Source of the DNA: Ruminococcus flavefaciens
GTDB lineage: Bacteria; Bacillota; Clostridia; Oscillospirales; Ruminococcaceae
Assembly (NCBI RefSeq): GCF_900108555.1
Contig: NZ_FNWV01000001.1
Location: forward strand, 448,973-512,972
Direction of reading: 5' to 3'
DNA length: 64,000 nt
Shown here: piece after piece, positions 24,881 to 33,054 of the stretch
Numbering within the stretch: the first letter of the stretch is position 1
Layout: each line of letters begins with the position of its first letter
The notes under the pieces: generated by a model
What the model was told of the DNA's origin: nothing
The model's input: only the letters and a program-made list of their open reading frames with translations
The model's database searches: none
Made by a program: the position numbers and the translations under genes

Positions 24881-26554
24881 ATGAAAAAACGTAGATTATT
24901 ATCGTTTATCTCTGCGCTGACTTTAAGTCTGACATCATTGTCATTTGCTCCTGCATATGCTGTTGCGGAGGAAAAAGCCGCTGCTTCGGCATCATCGACA
25001 TCGGACAACAAGTTTGACGCTGAAAAATTCTATGTAGTTGTAGGTACTTATGAAAATAAGTACACACAGCTAAAATACGTATATCCTAAATCAAACACTG
25101 AATATACAGGCGACAAGGTAGTATGGGAAAATGCGCCTGCCGATCTTTCATACGGAGATGTACTCGTATCTGACGGTAACGAAAAAAAGACACTGGTTTA
25201 TTCTGCGCCTGATAATCCTGTCTATGCAATGGCAAGCTACTATAAGCTCGATGACTCGGCAGTTCTGAACAAGGTCGGAAACTGCGCTGACCTCATGGAC
25301 TCAAAGGAACTGACAGTAACCAGCGCAATGTATGACGGTTCGGGACACTGGAGCATTCATCTTAACGACGCAGACGGACAAGAGTATTATTACGGTTACA
25401 ATTTTTACGCCTCGACCTTAGGTGTTGATCTCGGCAGCAGCAAGACAGGCGATAAGTATCAGTTCGCATTCAATGACGGAAAGCTCGTTGTACCGCTGTC
25501 AAAGAAAAATGATGCTGAAGCTTCTGCATCTGAGAATGATAAAACCCAGAGCAAGTCATACTGGATATTCTACAAGGATATAGACACAAAAGAGATTGAC
25601 GAAACCGTTGCCGAAAAGGTACACGATTACACCTATTCGCTGTACGAACAGGGCTTAGGCGGTACAGAGGTCGAAAAGAAGGTTGCTGATTATTCTCAGG
25701 AAATAAGGCTTGGACTCCTCAAAGAAGCATATAAGGAAGCTTCTGCAAAGATAGTAAAGGAGCTTGGAATTGAGGGTACAGAAGTATTCTGCTCAAATTA
25801 TACTGCTACGATAGTATGCAAGCTTACCGATGAGCAGTACGCAAAGGCTCAGAAGTCCGAAAACATCGAGCAGATCACAATGTTCAACGACTTTACTCTC
25901 GAACCTCAGACAGAACTTACCGACAAAAACAGCATTATCGAATTCTTTACCACAGACAGTGAAGGCAAGCCGCTCCTGGGCGATGATGTAAAGATCGACG
26001 CTGTACTTAACAGCGGCAAAAACAAAGATACAGACTATCTTATCATATACGGACTTTCCGACAAGAAGGAGATATCTCCGATAGTAAAAAAGCTGAATAC
26101 AGACAGCCGTTTTTCATGGGGCACACCTATCGATATTTTCAGCGGCGGCATATTCTATACTACAACCACAAAACTGCCTGTAAAAAACAATGTACAGCTC
26201 ATATTATTTGTAAATGATACTCTCCCGGGATTTACAGGCTACGATATCGCAAGATATTCCGAGGAAGTGGGCTTTGATGCAAGACCGTATATAATTAGCC
26301 GAGGCGATACCAACGGCGACTGTAGTATTGATGCCGTTGATGCTTCAAATATCCTCTCGGCTTATGCAAAACTCCAGACATCAAACGACTATTCGCTCAC
26401 CGCAGACGAGATAAAGAAAATGGACGTTGACGGAAACGACAAAGTCGATGCAGTTGACGCATCTTTAGTATTATCCTATTACACAGACATCGCTACAGGC
26501 GGCAGCAGTATGCTTAAAGACTTCGTAGAAGAACATTACTTCACATTCGGCTAA
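24881..26554 (+). CDS. Secreted dockerin-containing protein of unknown function
   Basis: 557 residues from the ATG at 24881, with AAGAGGAGG upstream. Signal peptide at about 1-29. Residues 30-470 show no family I recognise; they are rich in Tyr/Lys/Asp with several beta-strand-like stretches. A dockerin-like pair of Ca-binding repeats covers about 475-543 (GDTNGDCSIDAVDASNILS and MDVDGNDKVDAVDASLVLS), so it may attach to a cohesin on a cellulosome-like scaffold. The final codons and the stop (TTCGGCTAA) lie inside a GGCTAAyGG-type intergenic repeat, so the C-terminus may have been changed by that repeat. Confidence 0.8.
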   Translation: MKKRRLLSFISALTLSLTSLSFAPAYAVAEEKAAASASSTSDNKFDAEKFYVVVGTYENKYTQLKYVYPKSNTEYTGDKVVWENAPADLSYGDVLVSDGNEKKTLVYSAPDNPVYAMASYYKLDDSAVLNKVGNCADLMDSKELTVTSAMYDGSGHWSIHLNDADGQEYYYGYNFYASTLGVDLGSSKTGDKYQFAFNDGKLVVPLSKKNDAEASASENDKTQSKSYWIFYKDIDTKEIDETVAEKVHDYTYSLYEQGLGGTEVEKKVADYSQEIRLGLLKEAYKEASAKIVKELGIEGTEVFCSNYTATIVCKLTDEQYAKAQKSENIEQITMFNDFTLEPQTELTDKNSIIEFFTTDSEGKPLLGDDVKIDAVLNSGKNKDTDYLIIYGLSDKKEISPIVKKLNTDSRFSWGTPIDIFSGGIFYTTTTKLPVKNNVQLILFVNDTLPGFTGYDIARYSEEVGFDARPYIISRGDTNGDCSIDAVDASNILSAYAKLQTSNDYSLTADEIKKMDVDGNDKVDAVDASLVLSYYTDIATGGSSMLKDFVEEHYFTFG

Positions 26555-26574
26555 CGGCTAATGGCTAACGGCTA
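26547..26574. repeat. GGCTAAyGG tandem repeat overlapping a stop codon
   Basis: Three units of GGCTAACGGCTAATGG-type start inside the last codons of the dockerin gene and supply its TAA. The same unit type forms the arms at 13327-13447 and occurs once at 42328. A weak hairpin (CCCCTCGGAGC/GCTCTGAGGGG) follows at 26587-26611, without a T-run. Confidence 0.7.
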
Positions 26575-26650
26575 TGATCCGTTTCTCCCCCTCGGAGCTT
26601 GCTCTGAGGGGTAACTTATTGCAGCTATGTAAAAAAAGCTCGTTTTTTTC

Positions 26651-26679
26651 TTTACAAAAGGTCCGAAACGTAGTATAAT
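26651..26679 (+). promoter_or_regulatory. Promoter of thrH-nadE
   Basis: TTTACA at 26651-26656 and TATAAT at 26674-26679 with 17-nt spacing. Confidence 0.7.
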
Positions 26680-26716
26680 AAGAAAGTAATATCTTAATTC
26701 AACGGAGGAATTCATT

Positions 26717-27322
26717 ATGTATATAACTTGTCTTGACCTTGAAGGAGTTCTCGTTCCAGAGATATGGATAGCTTTTGCAGAAGCAAGCGGTATCCCCGAA
26801 CTGAAAAAGACTACCCGTGACGAGCCCGATTACGATAAGCTTATGAAATGGCGTATCGGCGTTCTCAAGGAGCACGGTCTCGGACTCAAGGAAATTCAGG
26901 ACACTATCGCTAAAATAGACCCAATGCCGGGTGCAAGGGAGTTCCTCGACTCTCTCCGCGAGCTTGGTCAGGTAATAATCATCAGCGATACTTTCACACA
27001 GTTTGCTGCACCTCTTATGAAGAAGCTGGGCTGGCCTACTATTTTCTGCAACAGCCTTGAAGTAGCAGACAACGGCGAGATAACAGGCTTCAAGATGCGC
27101 TGTGAGAAATCAAAGCTCACAACAGTAAAGGCTCTTCAGTCCATAGGCTATGACACTATCGCAAGCGGCGACAGCTACAACGACCTCGGCATGATAGAGG
27201 CAAGCAAGGCAGGCTTCTTGTTCAGAAGCACTGAGCAGATAAAGAAGGACCACCCTGAGTTTCCTGCTTTTGAGACATATGACGAGCTTCTTGATGCTAT
27301 CAAGAAGGTAATGGCTGACTGA
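26717..27322 (+). CDS. thrH: Phosphoserine phosphatase / homoserine phosphotransferase ThrH
   Basis: 201 residues, the normal ThrH length. The HAD motif I is altered as in ThrH: CLDLEGVLVPEIWIAFAE, where DxEGV replaces the usual DxDxT. Motif II is IISDTF, motif III Lys lies in CEKSK, and motif IV is SGDSYNDLGM. ThrH of Pseudomonas dephosphorylates phosphoserine and can transfer the phosphate to homoserine. It is followed after 69 nt by nadE on the same strand. A GGGCGG/CCGCCC dyad lies between them but lacks a T-run, so co-transcription is likely. Confidence 0.93.
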   Translation: MYITCLDLEGVLVPEIWIAFAEASGIPELKKTTRDEPDYDKLMKWRIGVLKEHGLGLKEIQDTIAKIDPMPGAREFLDSLRELGQVIIISDTFTQFAAPLMKKLGWPTIFCNSLEVADNGEITGFKMRCEKSKLTTVKALQSIGYDTIASGDSYNDLGMIEASKAGFLFRSTEQIKKDHPEFPAFETYDELLDAIKKVMAD

Positions 27323-27391
27323 TACACACAAGGGCGGTACTTTCCGCCCCATAAAACCAAGTCTTTAGAATGTTAAACTGGAGGTATTAAA

Positions 27392-28141
27392 ATGAGCTAC
27401 AGCTTTAATGCAGAAAAAGTTACCAATGAAGTAGTACAGTGGGTACGCGACCTGTTTGAAAAGACAGCTACTCCCCAGACCAATGCCGTTATCGGTATAT
27501 CAGGCGGTAAGGACAGCTCTGTTGCAGCTGCTGTCTGTGCAAAGGCTCTCGGCAAGGACAGGGTTATCGGAGTCCTCATGCCTCAGGGCGAACAGGCTGA
27601 TATCGCATACAGCCGTCTGCTGGTAGACACTCTCGGTATAAAGAGCTACACTATCAATATCGGTGATACTGTAAGCACATTCATGGGCGAACTGAAAAAG
27701 CACCTTGAGCCTTCAAATCAGGCTATCGTAAATACTCCTGCACGTATCAGAATGACTACTCTCTATGCCATCGCAGCTTGTCATAACGGCAGAGTTGTAA
27801 ATACCTGCAATATGTCTGAGGACTGGGTAGGCTATTCGACTAAATTCGGCGATGCCGCAGGAGATTTCTCTCCCCTTTCCGACCTTACTGTAACAGAGGT
27901 CTTACAGGTAGGAGAGTATCTCGGACTTCCCAATGAGCTGGTTCACAAAGTGCCTATTGACGGTCTTTGCGGAAAGACAGACGAGGAAAACCTCGGCTTC
28001 ACATACGCTATGCTGGACAGATATATCCGCGGACTTGATGACCTCAGTTCAGAGCCTGCAATAAAGGAGAAGATAGACAGACTTCACAAAGCAAATCTCC
28101 ATAAGCTACAGCTCATGCCGAAATTTGAGTTCAAGCCATAA
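27392..28141 (+). CDS. nadE: NAD(+) synthetase, ammonia-dependent type
   Basis: 249 residues. The PP-loop ATPase motif SGGKDSS is at about 34-40. The NaAD/ATP-binding segments RIRMTTLYAIA, NTCNMSEDWVGYSTKFGD and DGLCGKTDEENLG are all present. It amidates nicotinate adenine dinucleotide to NAD. The glutaminase domain of long NadE forms is absent, so ammonia is the expected nitrogen donor. GGAGG precedes the start. A strong terminator follows. Confidence 0.95.
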   Translation: MSYSFNAEKVTNEVVQWVRDLFEKTATPQTNAVIGISGGKDSSVAAAVCAKALGKDRVIGVLMPQGEQADIAYSRLLVDTLGIKSYTINIGDTVSTFMGELKKHLEPSNQAIVNTPARIRMTTLYAIAACHNGRVVNTCNMSEDWVGYSTKFGDAAGDFSPLSDLTVTEVLQVGEYLGLPNELVHKVPIDGLCGKTDEENLGFTYAMLDRYIRGLDDLSSEPAIKEKIDRLHKANLHKLQLMPKFEFKP

Positions 28142-28157
28142 GCCATATACAAATATA

Positions 28158-28199
28158 AGCCATAGTATTTCCACTTTTGGGATACTATGGCTTTTTTTC
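28158..28199 (+). terminator. Terminator after nadE
   Basis: AGCCATAGTAT pairs perfectly with ATACTATGGCT, followed by seven T. Confidence 0.92.
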
Positions 28200-28202
28200 T
28201 AT

Positions 28203-28322
28203 TAGTAAGTAGTGAGTAGTGATTAGAAAGTAGAAAGTAGATTGTAGGGACGACCATTGATCGTCCGAGCCTTACGTTGCAAATAACACGAACGAAACGT
28301 AGGGGCTGCCTGCGGCAGTCCG
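28203..28322. repeat. Tandem AGTAGTGA-type repeat plus two GTAG-hairpins
   Basis: 28203-28240 is a run of degenerate units of the type AGTAAGTAGTGAGTAG. A hairpin at 28243-28267 starts TGTAGG and pairs GGACGA with TCGTCC. A second at 28298-28322 starts CGTAGG and pairs GGCTGCC with GGCAGTCC. The same combination (AGTAGATTGTAGGG) appears at 42076 and, inverted, near 39640-39660. Confidence 0.75.
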
Positions 28323-28630
28323 CAAATTACGAGCATACTCCGAAAAAGCATCTGATACAGCAAAAAAGAATATCAGCATATCACTATACCGATTTAAAAT
28401 CGCTAAAGCAGATTGTTTCAGCATTGTCCAAGTGATAATGTGATATTGTCTAACAGCTAAATAACACTTGCTTCATTACAACACCCCACATATAAATAGT
28501 GCTGTAAGCGATGTACAAGTAAGGACTCTGTTAAAAGTAAGCGAGCTTGCAAGCGTCAACGTAGTTAGCCAGCGCGGGCTCCGCGCCGAGCTTGCAAGCG
28601 ACAACGTGGCAAGGGTGCAGCGTCACGCTG
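28323..28630. other. Gene-free stretch with hairpins and a 20-nt direct repeat
   Basis: No credible gene here. GAGCTTGCAAGCG plus xCAACGT occurs twice, at 28543-28562 and 28588-28607, 45 nt apart. Between and after them lie GC-rich dyads (GCGCGG/CCGCGC near 28572-28586; GCAGCGT/ACGCTGC near 28617-28631). An ORF of 66 codons on the plus strand is an artefact of these repeats. Confidence 0.5.
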
Positions 28631-28667
28631 CAAAAAAACACCCCGCCCATTATTACGGACGGGGGTG
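28631..28667 (-). terminator. Terminator of the small LRR_5 gene
   Basis: CACCCCGCCC pairs with GGACGGGGGTG (one mismatch); on the minus strand a run of seven T follows, 16 nt after the LRR stop codon. Confidence 0.82.
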
Positions 28668-28682
28668 ATTGTAGAAGTCATT

Positions 28683-29141
28683 TTATGAAGCAAGTGTTTT
28701 GTTGAGACTGATAACCTTATGGCGAATCTTCTGCCACCTTTCATTATCGAGCTCACCTTTGAGTCCAAATCTGTAGACCTTATCCTCATGTACTACATTT
28801 ACATAGTAAAGGTTCTCACAGCCTGCAAAAGCGAACTTACCTATCTCTTCCAGAGATGAATGGATAGTCAGGTCACTGAGATTACGGCAGCCCCTGAACG
28901 CATACCACCCGAGATGCATGGTACTCTCAGGTATTTCAATACTTCTGAGGTTTTTACAGCCGCTGAAAGCTGTATCTGAAATGACATGAACAGTATCGGG
29001 AACGAGAATTCTGACAAGATTTGTGCAGTCGCAGAACGCCCCTTCGTCGATTATCCCTACATTATCGGGAATGAAGATCTCAGTAACGCCTTTTTCGTCC
29101 TTGTACCTTTTAAGTACGCCTCTTCTGATCTTGTAATTCAT
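28683..29141 (-). CDS. Small cytosolic LRR_5 protein
   Basis: 152 residues without signal peptide or membrane helix. Residues 20-115 hold four BspA-type repeats (IPDNVGIIDEGAFCDCTNL is the first). The C-terminal 35 residues (GELDNERWQKIRHKVISL) are charged and probably helical. It should be a cytosolic protein-binding module; the partner is unknown. It is one of three LRR_5 genes in this window, each with a different cellular location. Promoter at 29207-29235. Confidence 0.82.
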   Translation of the reverse strand: MNYKIRRGVLKRYKDEKGVTEIFIPDNVGIIDEGAFCDCTNLVRILVPDTVHVISDTAFSGCKNLRSIEIPESTMHLGWYAFRGCRNLSDLTIHSSLEEIGKFAFAGCENLYYVNVVHEDKVYRFGLKGELDNERWQKIRHKVISLNKTLAS

Positions 29142-29206
29142 TAAATTTCTCCTTAATTGAATCTAACAGCGATCCATAATCCCCTGAACTCTTTTAGTTC
29201 ATAATT

Positions 29207-29235
29207 ATTATAGCACAAAAACGATAAAATGTCAA
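29207..29235 (-). promoter_or_regulatory. Promoter of the small LRR_5 gene
   Basis: Consensus TTGACA at 29235-29230 and TATAAT at 29212-29207, 17 nt apart, on the minus strand. Confidence 0.75.
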
Positions 29236-29274
29236 TATACTGTCATTTCGATTTACTGTAATTCGTTAGAGTTG

Positions 29275-29308
29275 TACAAAAAAACTCTCCCCTCTTTGCG
29301 GGGAGAGT
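29275..29308 (-). terminator. Terminator of the MacB/FtsX-type ABC operon
   Basis: ACTCTCCCC pairs with GGGGAGAGT; on the minus strand seven T follow. Confidence 0.88.
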
Positions 29309-29357
29309 ATATTTCAACTATTGGTTTAAGCGACTGTTGAACATGGTTTAGCTTAAT

Positions 29358-32093
29358 TTATTCTATAGATTTAAGTGACTCTGCCATATTGATCTTTTCC
29401 AATTTAAGTTCCATAAACAGGTCAACGATAAAGGTGAAAAGAAATGTAAGAATTATGCTGTATATAAAGCTTTTCGGCAGTATCCTCACGCTGAAATCCA
29501 CCATATCAACTCTTATCTGCGCCATAACGAAGCGATGAACGAATATGCCAAGGACAAGTCCTATTGCCGTACCGATAGCGGTAAGGGCGATATTCTCACG
29601 GAGCACATATGACGAAGTCTCGCGCCTGAAAAAGCCCAGCACCTTTATGGTAGCTATCTCGCGGACACGCTCGGTGATGTTGATGTTCGTGAGATTGTAG
29701 AGTACGATAAACGCCAGACCTGCCGCACAGATAATAACAACAAGAACTATATAGTCAAGGCTGCTCATCATCTTGCTCAGTCTTTCTTTAAGGGTATCAA
29801 ACACCATAACAGCGGTTATATTGCTGCTTTTTGAAAGTGACGCGGAAGTTTTTGAAGCGTCCGCACCGCTTTTGAAGTTAAACAATGAATAGTTTACGGG
29901 GAGCTTTTCACCAAGCTGCTGTTCCATAGTATCTTTGCCCATGAACACAAGATTGTAAACGTGATTTTCAAAGACTCCGCTTACCTTTACTTCGAGCTCG
30001 CGCATATTTTCATCGCGCAGCTTCATGGTATCGCCCACCTTGAAGCCGTAACGCTCCGCGATACTGTGACTTACTACAGCCTCACCCTCAGCAGGCGGTG
30101 CAAGAGTACTTCCGTCCATGCCTTTGAATATGAAGTATCTGTCCATATCCTCAAAGCTTTCGGCGGCGTTGACTGTAACGCTCTTTACCTTTTTCCCGTA
30201 GAGCAGGTCCCATGTTCCCGTATACAGCATAGTGTAGTCGGAGGTGTTTTCTGCAAGGACATTTTTCAGTTCTTCGGGGATATCATCGCCAACATTCCTG
30301 AGAGATGCCGAACCGTCCGCCACCTGTATGTCACCATACTGCATTTCCGCAAAGCCTGCAATGGAGTCCTTGATTCCGAAGCCTGTCACCAGCAGGGCTG
30401 TACAGCCGCCGATACCCAGTATCATCATAAAGAAACGCTTTTTGTATCTGAAAATGTTTCGTATGGAGACTTTATGCAGGAACTTCATACGCTTCCAGAT
30501 AAAGCCGATATACTCAAGAAATACGCGCTTTCCTGCTTTCGGAGCTTTAGGGCGCATGAGCCCTGCGGCAGTTTCAGAAAGCTCCATTCGGCAGCTGAAC
30601 CATGTTGTGCCGACTGAACATATCAGCGATACTGCCAGCGCGATAAGAGCGAGCTTTTGGTCAAAGAGGTAATGCATGGGCAGTTTAAGGTACATAAGCT
30701 CGTAAGTCGTCCAGATTATTTTCGGGAAGAGATATGTTCCTGCTCCGTAGCCCAGTACACAGCCAATGAGGGCTGCAAGTCCCGAATAGAACATGAACTT
30801 GCCCATTATAGTGCCCTCAGAGTAGCCCAAAGCCTTGAATACGCCTATCTGAGTACGCTGCTCCTCTACCATTCGGCTCATTGTAGTCATGCACACCAGA
30901 GCTGCCACAAGAATGAAGAACACAGGGAATATCCTTGCCACCTGCGCCACTATCTCGGAGTCGTTCTCGAAGCAGGCGTAACCGATATTGGTATTTCTGT
31001 CAAGGACATATATCTCGGGCTTTTTCAGCTTGGCAAGGTCGTTTTCACCATTTTTTATATCAGCCTCAGCGTCGGATATCTGCTTCTCATAGTCTGCAAG
31101 AGAGCTTTCATAGTCCGCAAGTCCGCTTTCGTATTCAGCAAGACCGCTGTTATACTGCTCCATACCCGAAGCGTACTGCTCGGGCATAACATCTTTTATC
31201 TGTTCAAGCTGTGCAAGCTGTTCATCGAGCTGAGATTTAGCATTGTCAAGGTCAGCTTTTGCGGAGTCCAGCTTTTCGCGTCCTTCCGTACGCTTGCTTT
31301 CAAGCTCGTTTTTTCCGTCATTGAGCTTGCTTTCTGCTTCGGAGTATATATCATCATACCGCAGGTCTGCACGGGACTGCGCTATGCTCTCCCACTGCTT
31401 GTCCCTGCCGTCCATGAAGCTGTCGTACTCATCGGAATATATGGTATAGTCCTGATCGAAGCGGATATAGGCTTCGGTATACACTTCAAGGTCAAAGGCT
31501 TCTTTCGGCAGGTAGATGAACGAGTTTATCTCGCCGTTTCCCACCGATGTCGTACCTCTTTCAAAATTGATGTACATTGACGACTCAGCAATTCCAACAA
31601 CAGTAAATGTACTGCTTTTAAGCGCGTTTTTCACGCTGTCGGAGTTTTCATCGGAAAGAGTGAAAGTTGTTCCAACAGGAAATCTGTCCTTGTTCCTGTC
31701 AATAATACATTCATCGGGAGCCTGAGGCATTCTGCCCTCTGTAAGTCTTATGCCGTTTATATTCTCCGTGATGGAATGTGCTCTGAAAACATATTCGTTT
31801 GTACCTGCTGTAAGTATATCAAGAGTGTATGAGCCCTCAGCCGCTCTCACATCGGGACGGCTCTTAAAGTCCGCGATATCCTCTTCCTGCCAGCCAAGTG
31901 AAGAGATAAGGCGATAATCGTAGAGCTGCTTCTCTTCGAGAAATCTGTTGACTGTATCCACCATTGCAGGAGTTGTTATCCTTACTCCCGTAAAGAAGCC
32001 TACTCCGAGAGCGATAATAGCCATGATTGCAAAAAATCTTCCGAAGGTTCCCCGTATTTCGCGGAGAGTTGTCTTTCTTACTGCCGAACCCAT
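29358..32093 (-). CDS. ABC transporter permease, FtsX/MacB family, with extracytoplasmic coiled coil
   Basis: 911 residues. One N-terminal helix (about 20-42) precedes a large extracytoplasmic region that contains a long coiled coil (about 245-355, many Lys/Glu/Ala and repeated LADYESS-type heptads). Two FtsX domains follow: the first near 380-500, then a second MacB-like core domain and a final FtsX domain at about 770-900. The doubled layout is that of large Gram-positive permeases of antimicrobial-peptide or lipoprotein-export type. It works with the ATPase encoded 4 nt upstream. The substrate cannot be told. Confidence 0.88.
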   Translation of the reverse strand: MGSAVRKTTLREIRGTFGRFFAIMAIIALGVGFFTGVRITTPAMVDTVNRFLEEKQLYDYRLISSLGWQEEDIADFKSRPDVRAAEGSYTLDILTAGTNEYVFRAHSITENINGIRLTEGRMPQAPDECIIDRNKDRFPVGTTFTLSDENSDSVKNALKSSTFTVVGIAESSMYINFERGTTSVGNGEINSFIYLPKEAFDLEVYTEAYIRFDQDYTIYSDEYDSFMDGRDKQWESIAQSRADLRYDDIYSEAESKLNDGKNELESKRTEGREKLDSAKADLDNAKSQLDEQLAQLEQIKDVMPEQYASGMEQYNSGLAEYESGLADYESSLADYEKQISDAEADIKNGENDLAKLKKPEIYVLDRNTNIGYACFENDSEIVAQVARIFPVFFILVAALVCMTTMSRMVEEQRTQIGVFKALGYSEGTIMGKFMFYSGLAALIGCVLGYGAGTYLFPKIIWTTYELMYLKLPMHYLFDQKLALIALAVSLICSVGTTWFSCRMELSETAAGLMRPKAPKAGKRVFLEYIGFIWKRMKFLHKVSIRNIFRYKKRFFMMILGIGGCTALLVTGFGIKDSIAGFAEMQYGDIQVADGSASLRNVGDDIPEELKNVLAENTSDYTMLYTGTWDLLYGKKVKSVTVNAAESFEDMDRYFIFKGMDGSTLAPPAEGEAVVSHSIAERYGFKVGDTMKLRDENMRELEVKVSGVFENHVYNLVFMGKDTMEQQLGEKLPVNYSLFNFKSGADASKTSASLSKSSNITAVMVFDTLKERLSKMMSSLDYIVLVVIICAAGLAFIVLYNLTNINITERVREIATIKVLGFFRRETSSYVLRENIALTAIGTAIGLVLGIFVHRFVMAQIRVDMVDFSVRILPKSFIYSIILTFLFTFIVDLFMELKLEKINMAESLKSIE

Positions 32094-32097
32094 AGCG

Positions 32098-32802
32098 TCA
32101 CCACTCTATATCTTCGATATCAACAATATTCTCGTTCATACGAACACTTGACACCGTTCCGTTCTTGACCTTTATGATACGGTCAGCCATTGGAGTAAGT
32201 GCCTGATTATGGGTTATGACCACAACAGTCATGCCGTTTTTGCGGCAGGTGTCCTGTAATAGCTTCAGTACAGCCTTTCCAGTTTCGTAGTCGAGAGCTC
32301 CCGTAGGCTCATCACACAGCAGGAGCTTGGGATTTTTCGCAAGAGCACGGGCAATAGCCACTCTCTGCTGCTCACCGCCCGAAAGCTGTGCAGGGAAATT
32401 AGCCTTGCGCTCGGCAAGTCCAACCTGTTCAAGTACTTTTCCTGCGTCAAGAGGATCGCGGCATATCTGGGCAGCAAGCTCCACATTTTCAAGAGCAGTA
32501 AGGTTCTGCACAAGGTTGTAGAACTGGAAAACAAATCCCACATCATAGCGTCTGTAAGCAGTCAGCTTCCTTTTGTTCAGCGCGGATATCTCCGTACCGT
32601 CAAGGAATACGCTTCCCGAAGTAAGTGTGTCCATGCCGCCGAGGATATTGAGTATAGTAGTCTTTCCTGCGCCAGATGCACCGACTATTACGCAGAACTC
32701 CCCTTTGTTTATCTCAAAATTTACGTCGCTGAGAGCGTTTATCTCTAACTCGCCTGTCTTATAAGTCTTTCTGACATTTTTAAACTCAACGTAAGAACTC
32801 AT
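32098..32802 (-). CDS. ABC transporter ATPase, MacB/LolD-type
   Basis: 234 residues. Walker [10 protein letters not shown] near residue 42, Q-loop [17 protein letters not shown], signature [15 protein letters not shown] near 140, Walker [13 protein letters not shown] near 160 and the switch His in VVITHN. This is the classical MacB/LolD group that pairs with FtsX permeases and drives mechanotransmission rather than simple channel transport. First gene of the operon, with its own promoter and a structured leader. Confidence 0.92.
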   Translation of the reverse strand: MSSYVEFKNVRKTYKTGELEINALSDVNFEINKGEFCVIVGASGAGKTTILNILGGMDTLTSGSVFLDGTEISALNKRKLTAYRRYDVGFVFQFYNLVQNLTALENVELAAQICRDPLDAGKVLEQVGLAERKANFPAQLSGGEQQRVAIARALAKNPKLLLCDEPTGALDYETGKAVLKLLQDTCRKNGMTVVVITHNQALTPMADRIIKVKNGTVSSVRMNENIVDIEDIEW

Positions 32803-32830
32803 ATTTGACCTTTCTTTTTCACTGAAATAG

Positions 32831-32887
32831 TAAGCCTCTCAGAGCCGCGTAAGGCAATGACCGCCTATATACGGTCATTGAGGCTTA
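32831..32887 (-). promoter_or_regulatory. Structured leader of the ABC operon
   Basis: An outer stem TAAGCCTC (32831-32838) / GAGGCTTA (32880-32887) encloses an inner perfect 9-bp hairpin CAATGACCG (32855-32863) / CGGTCATTG (32872-32880); the two share one base and may compete. It lies immediately downstream of the -10 box, so it is at the 5' end of the transcript or is an operator. Confidence 0.55.
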
Positions 32888-32891
32888 ATTA

Positions 32892-32920
32892 ATTATATCA
32901 CATATCAACGCTCATGTAAA
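32892..32920 (-). promoter_or_regulatory. Promoter of the MacB/FtsX-type ABC operon
   Basis: TTTACA at 32920-32915 and TATAAT at 32897-32892, 17 nt apart, on the minus strand. Confidence 0.7.
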
Positions 32921-32990
32921 GCTAATAAAGTGCCGAAGCTTTGTTAAATCAATTTACATCATATTTTCACCATATTCATAAAAATATCTG

Positions 32991-33019
32991 TTTACAATCC
33001 GCAGATTATTGTGTATAAT
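32991..33019 (+). promoter_or_regulatory. Promoter of the GH30 gene
   Basis: TTTACA at 32991-32996 and TATAAT at 33014-33019, 17 nt apart. AAAGGGG precedes the ATG at 33055. Confidence 0.7.
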
Positions 33020-33054
33020 ATATATACAATAAATTTAGAAAGGGGTAAAGCCTT

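Noticed and set aside
27328..27350. GGGCGG/CCGCCC dyad between thrH and nadE as a terminator
   Set aside because: No T-run follows; co-transcription is more likely.
28203..28240. Short regular repeats considered as a CRISPR array
   Set aside because: Units are only 7-9 nt with no spacers, and no cas genes are present.
28468..28668. 66-codon plus-strand open frame between nadE and the LRR gene
   Set aside because: It runs through direct repeats and hairpins, has no ribosome binding site and resembles no protein.
30657..31580. 307-codon plus-strand open frame opposite the ABC permease
   Set aside because: Antisense to a clear FtsX permease; composition typical of a mirrored coding strand, no start signal.
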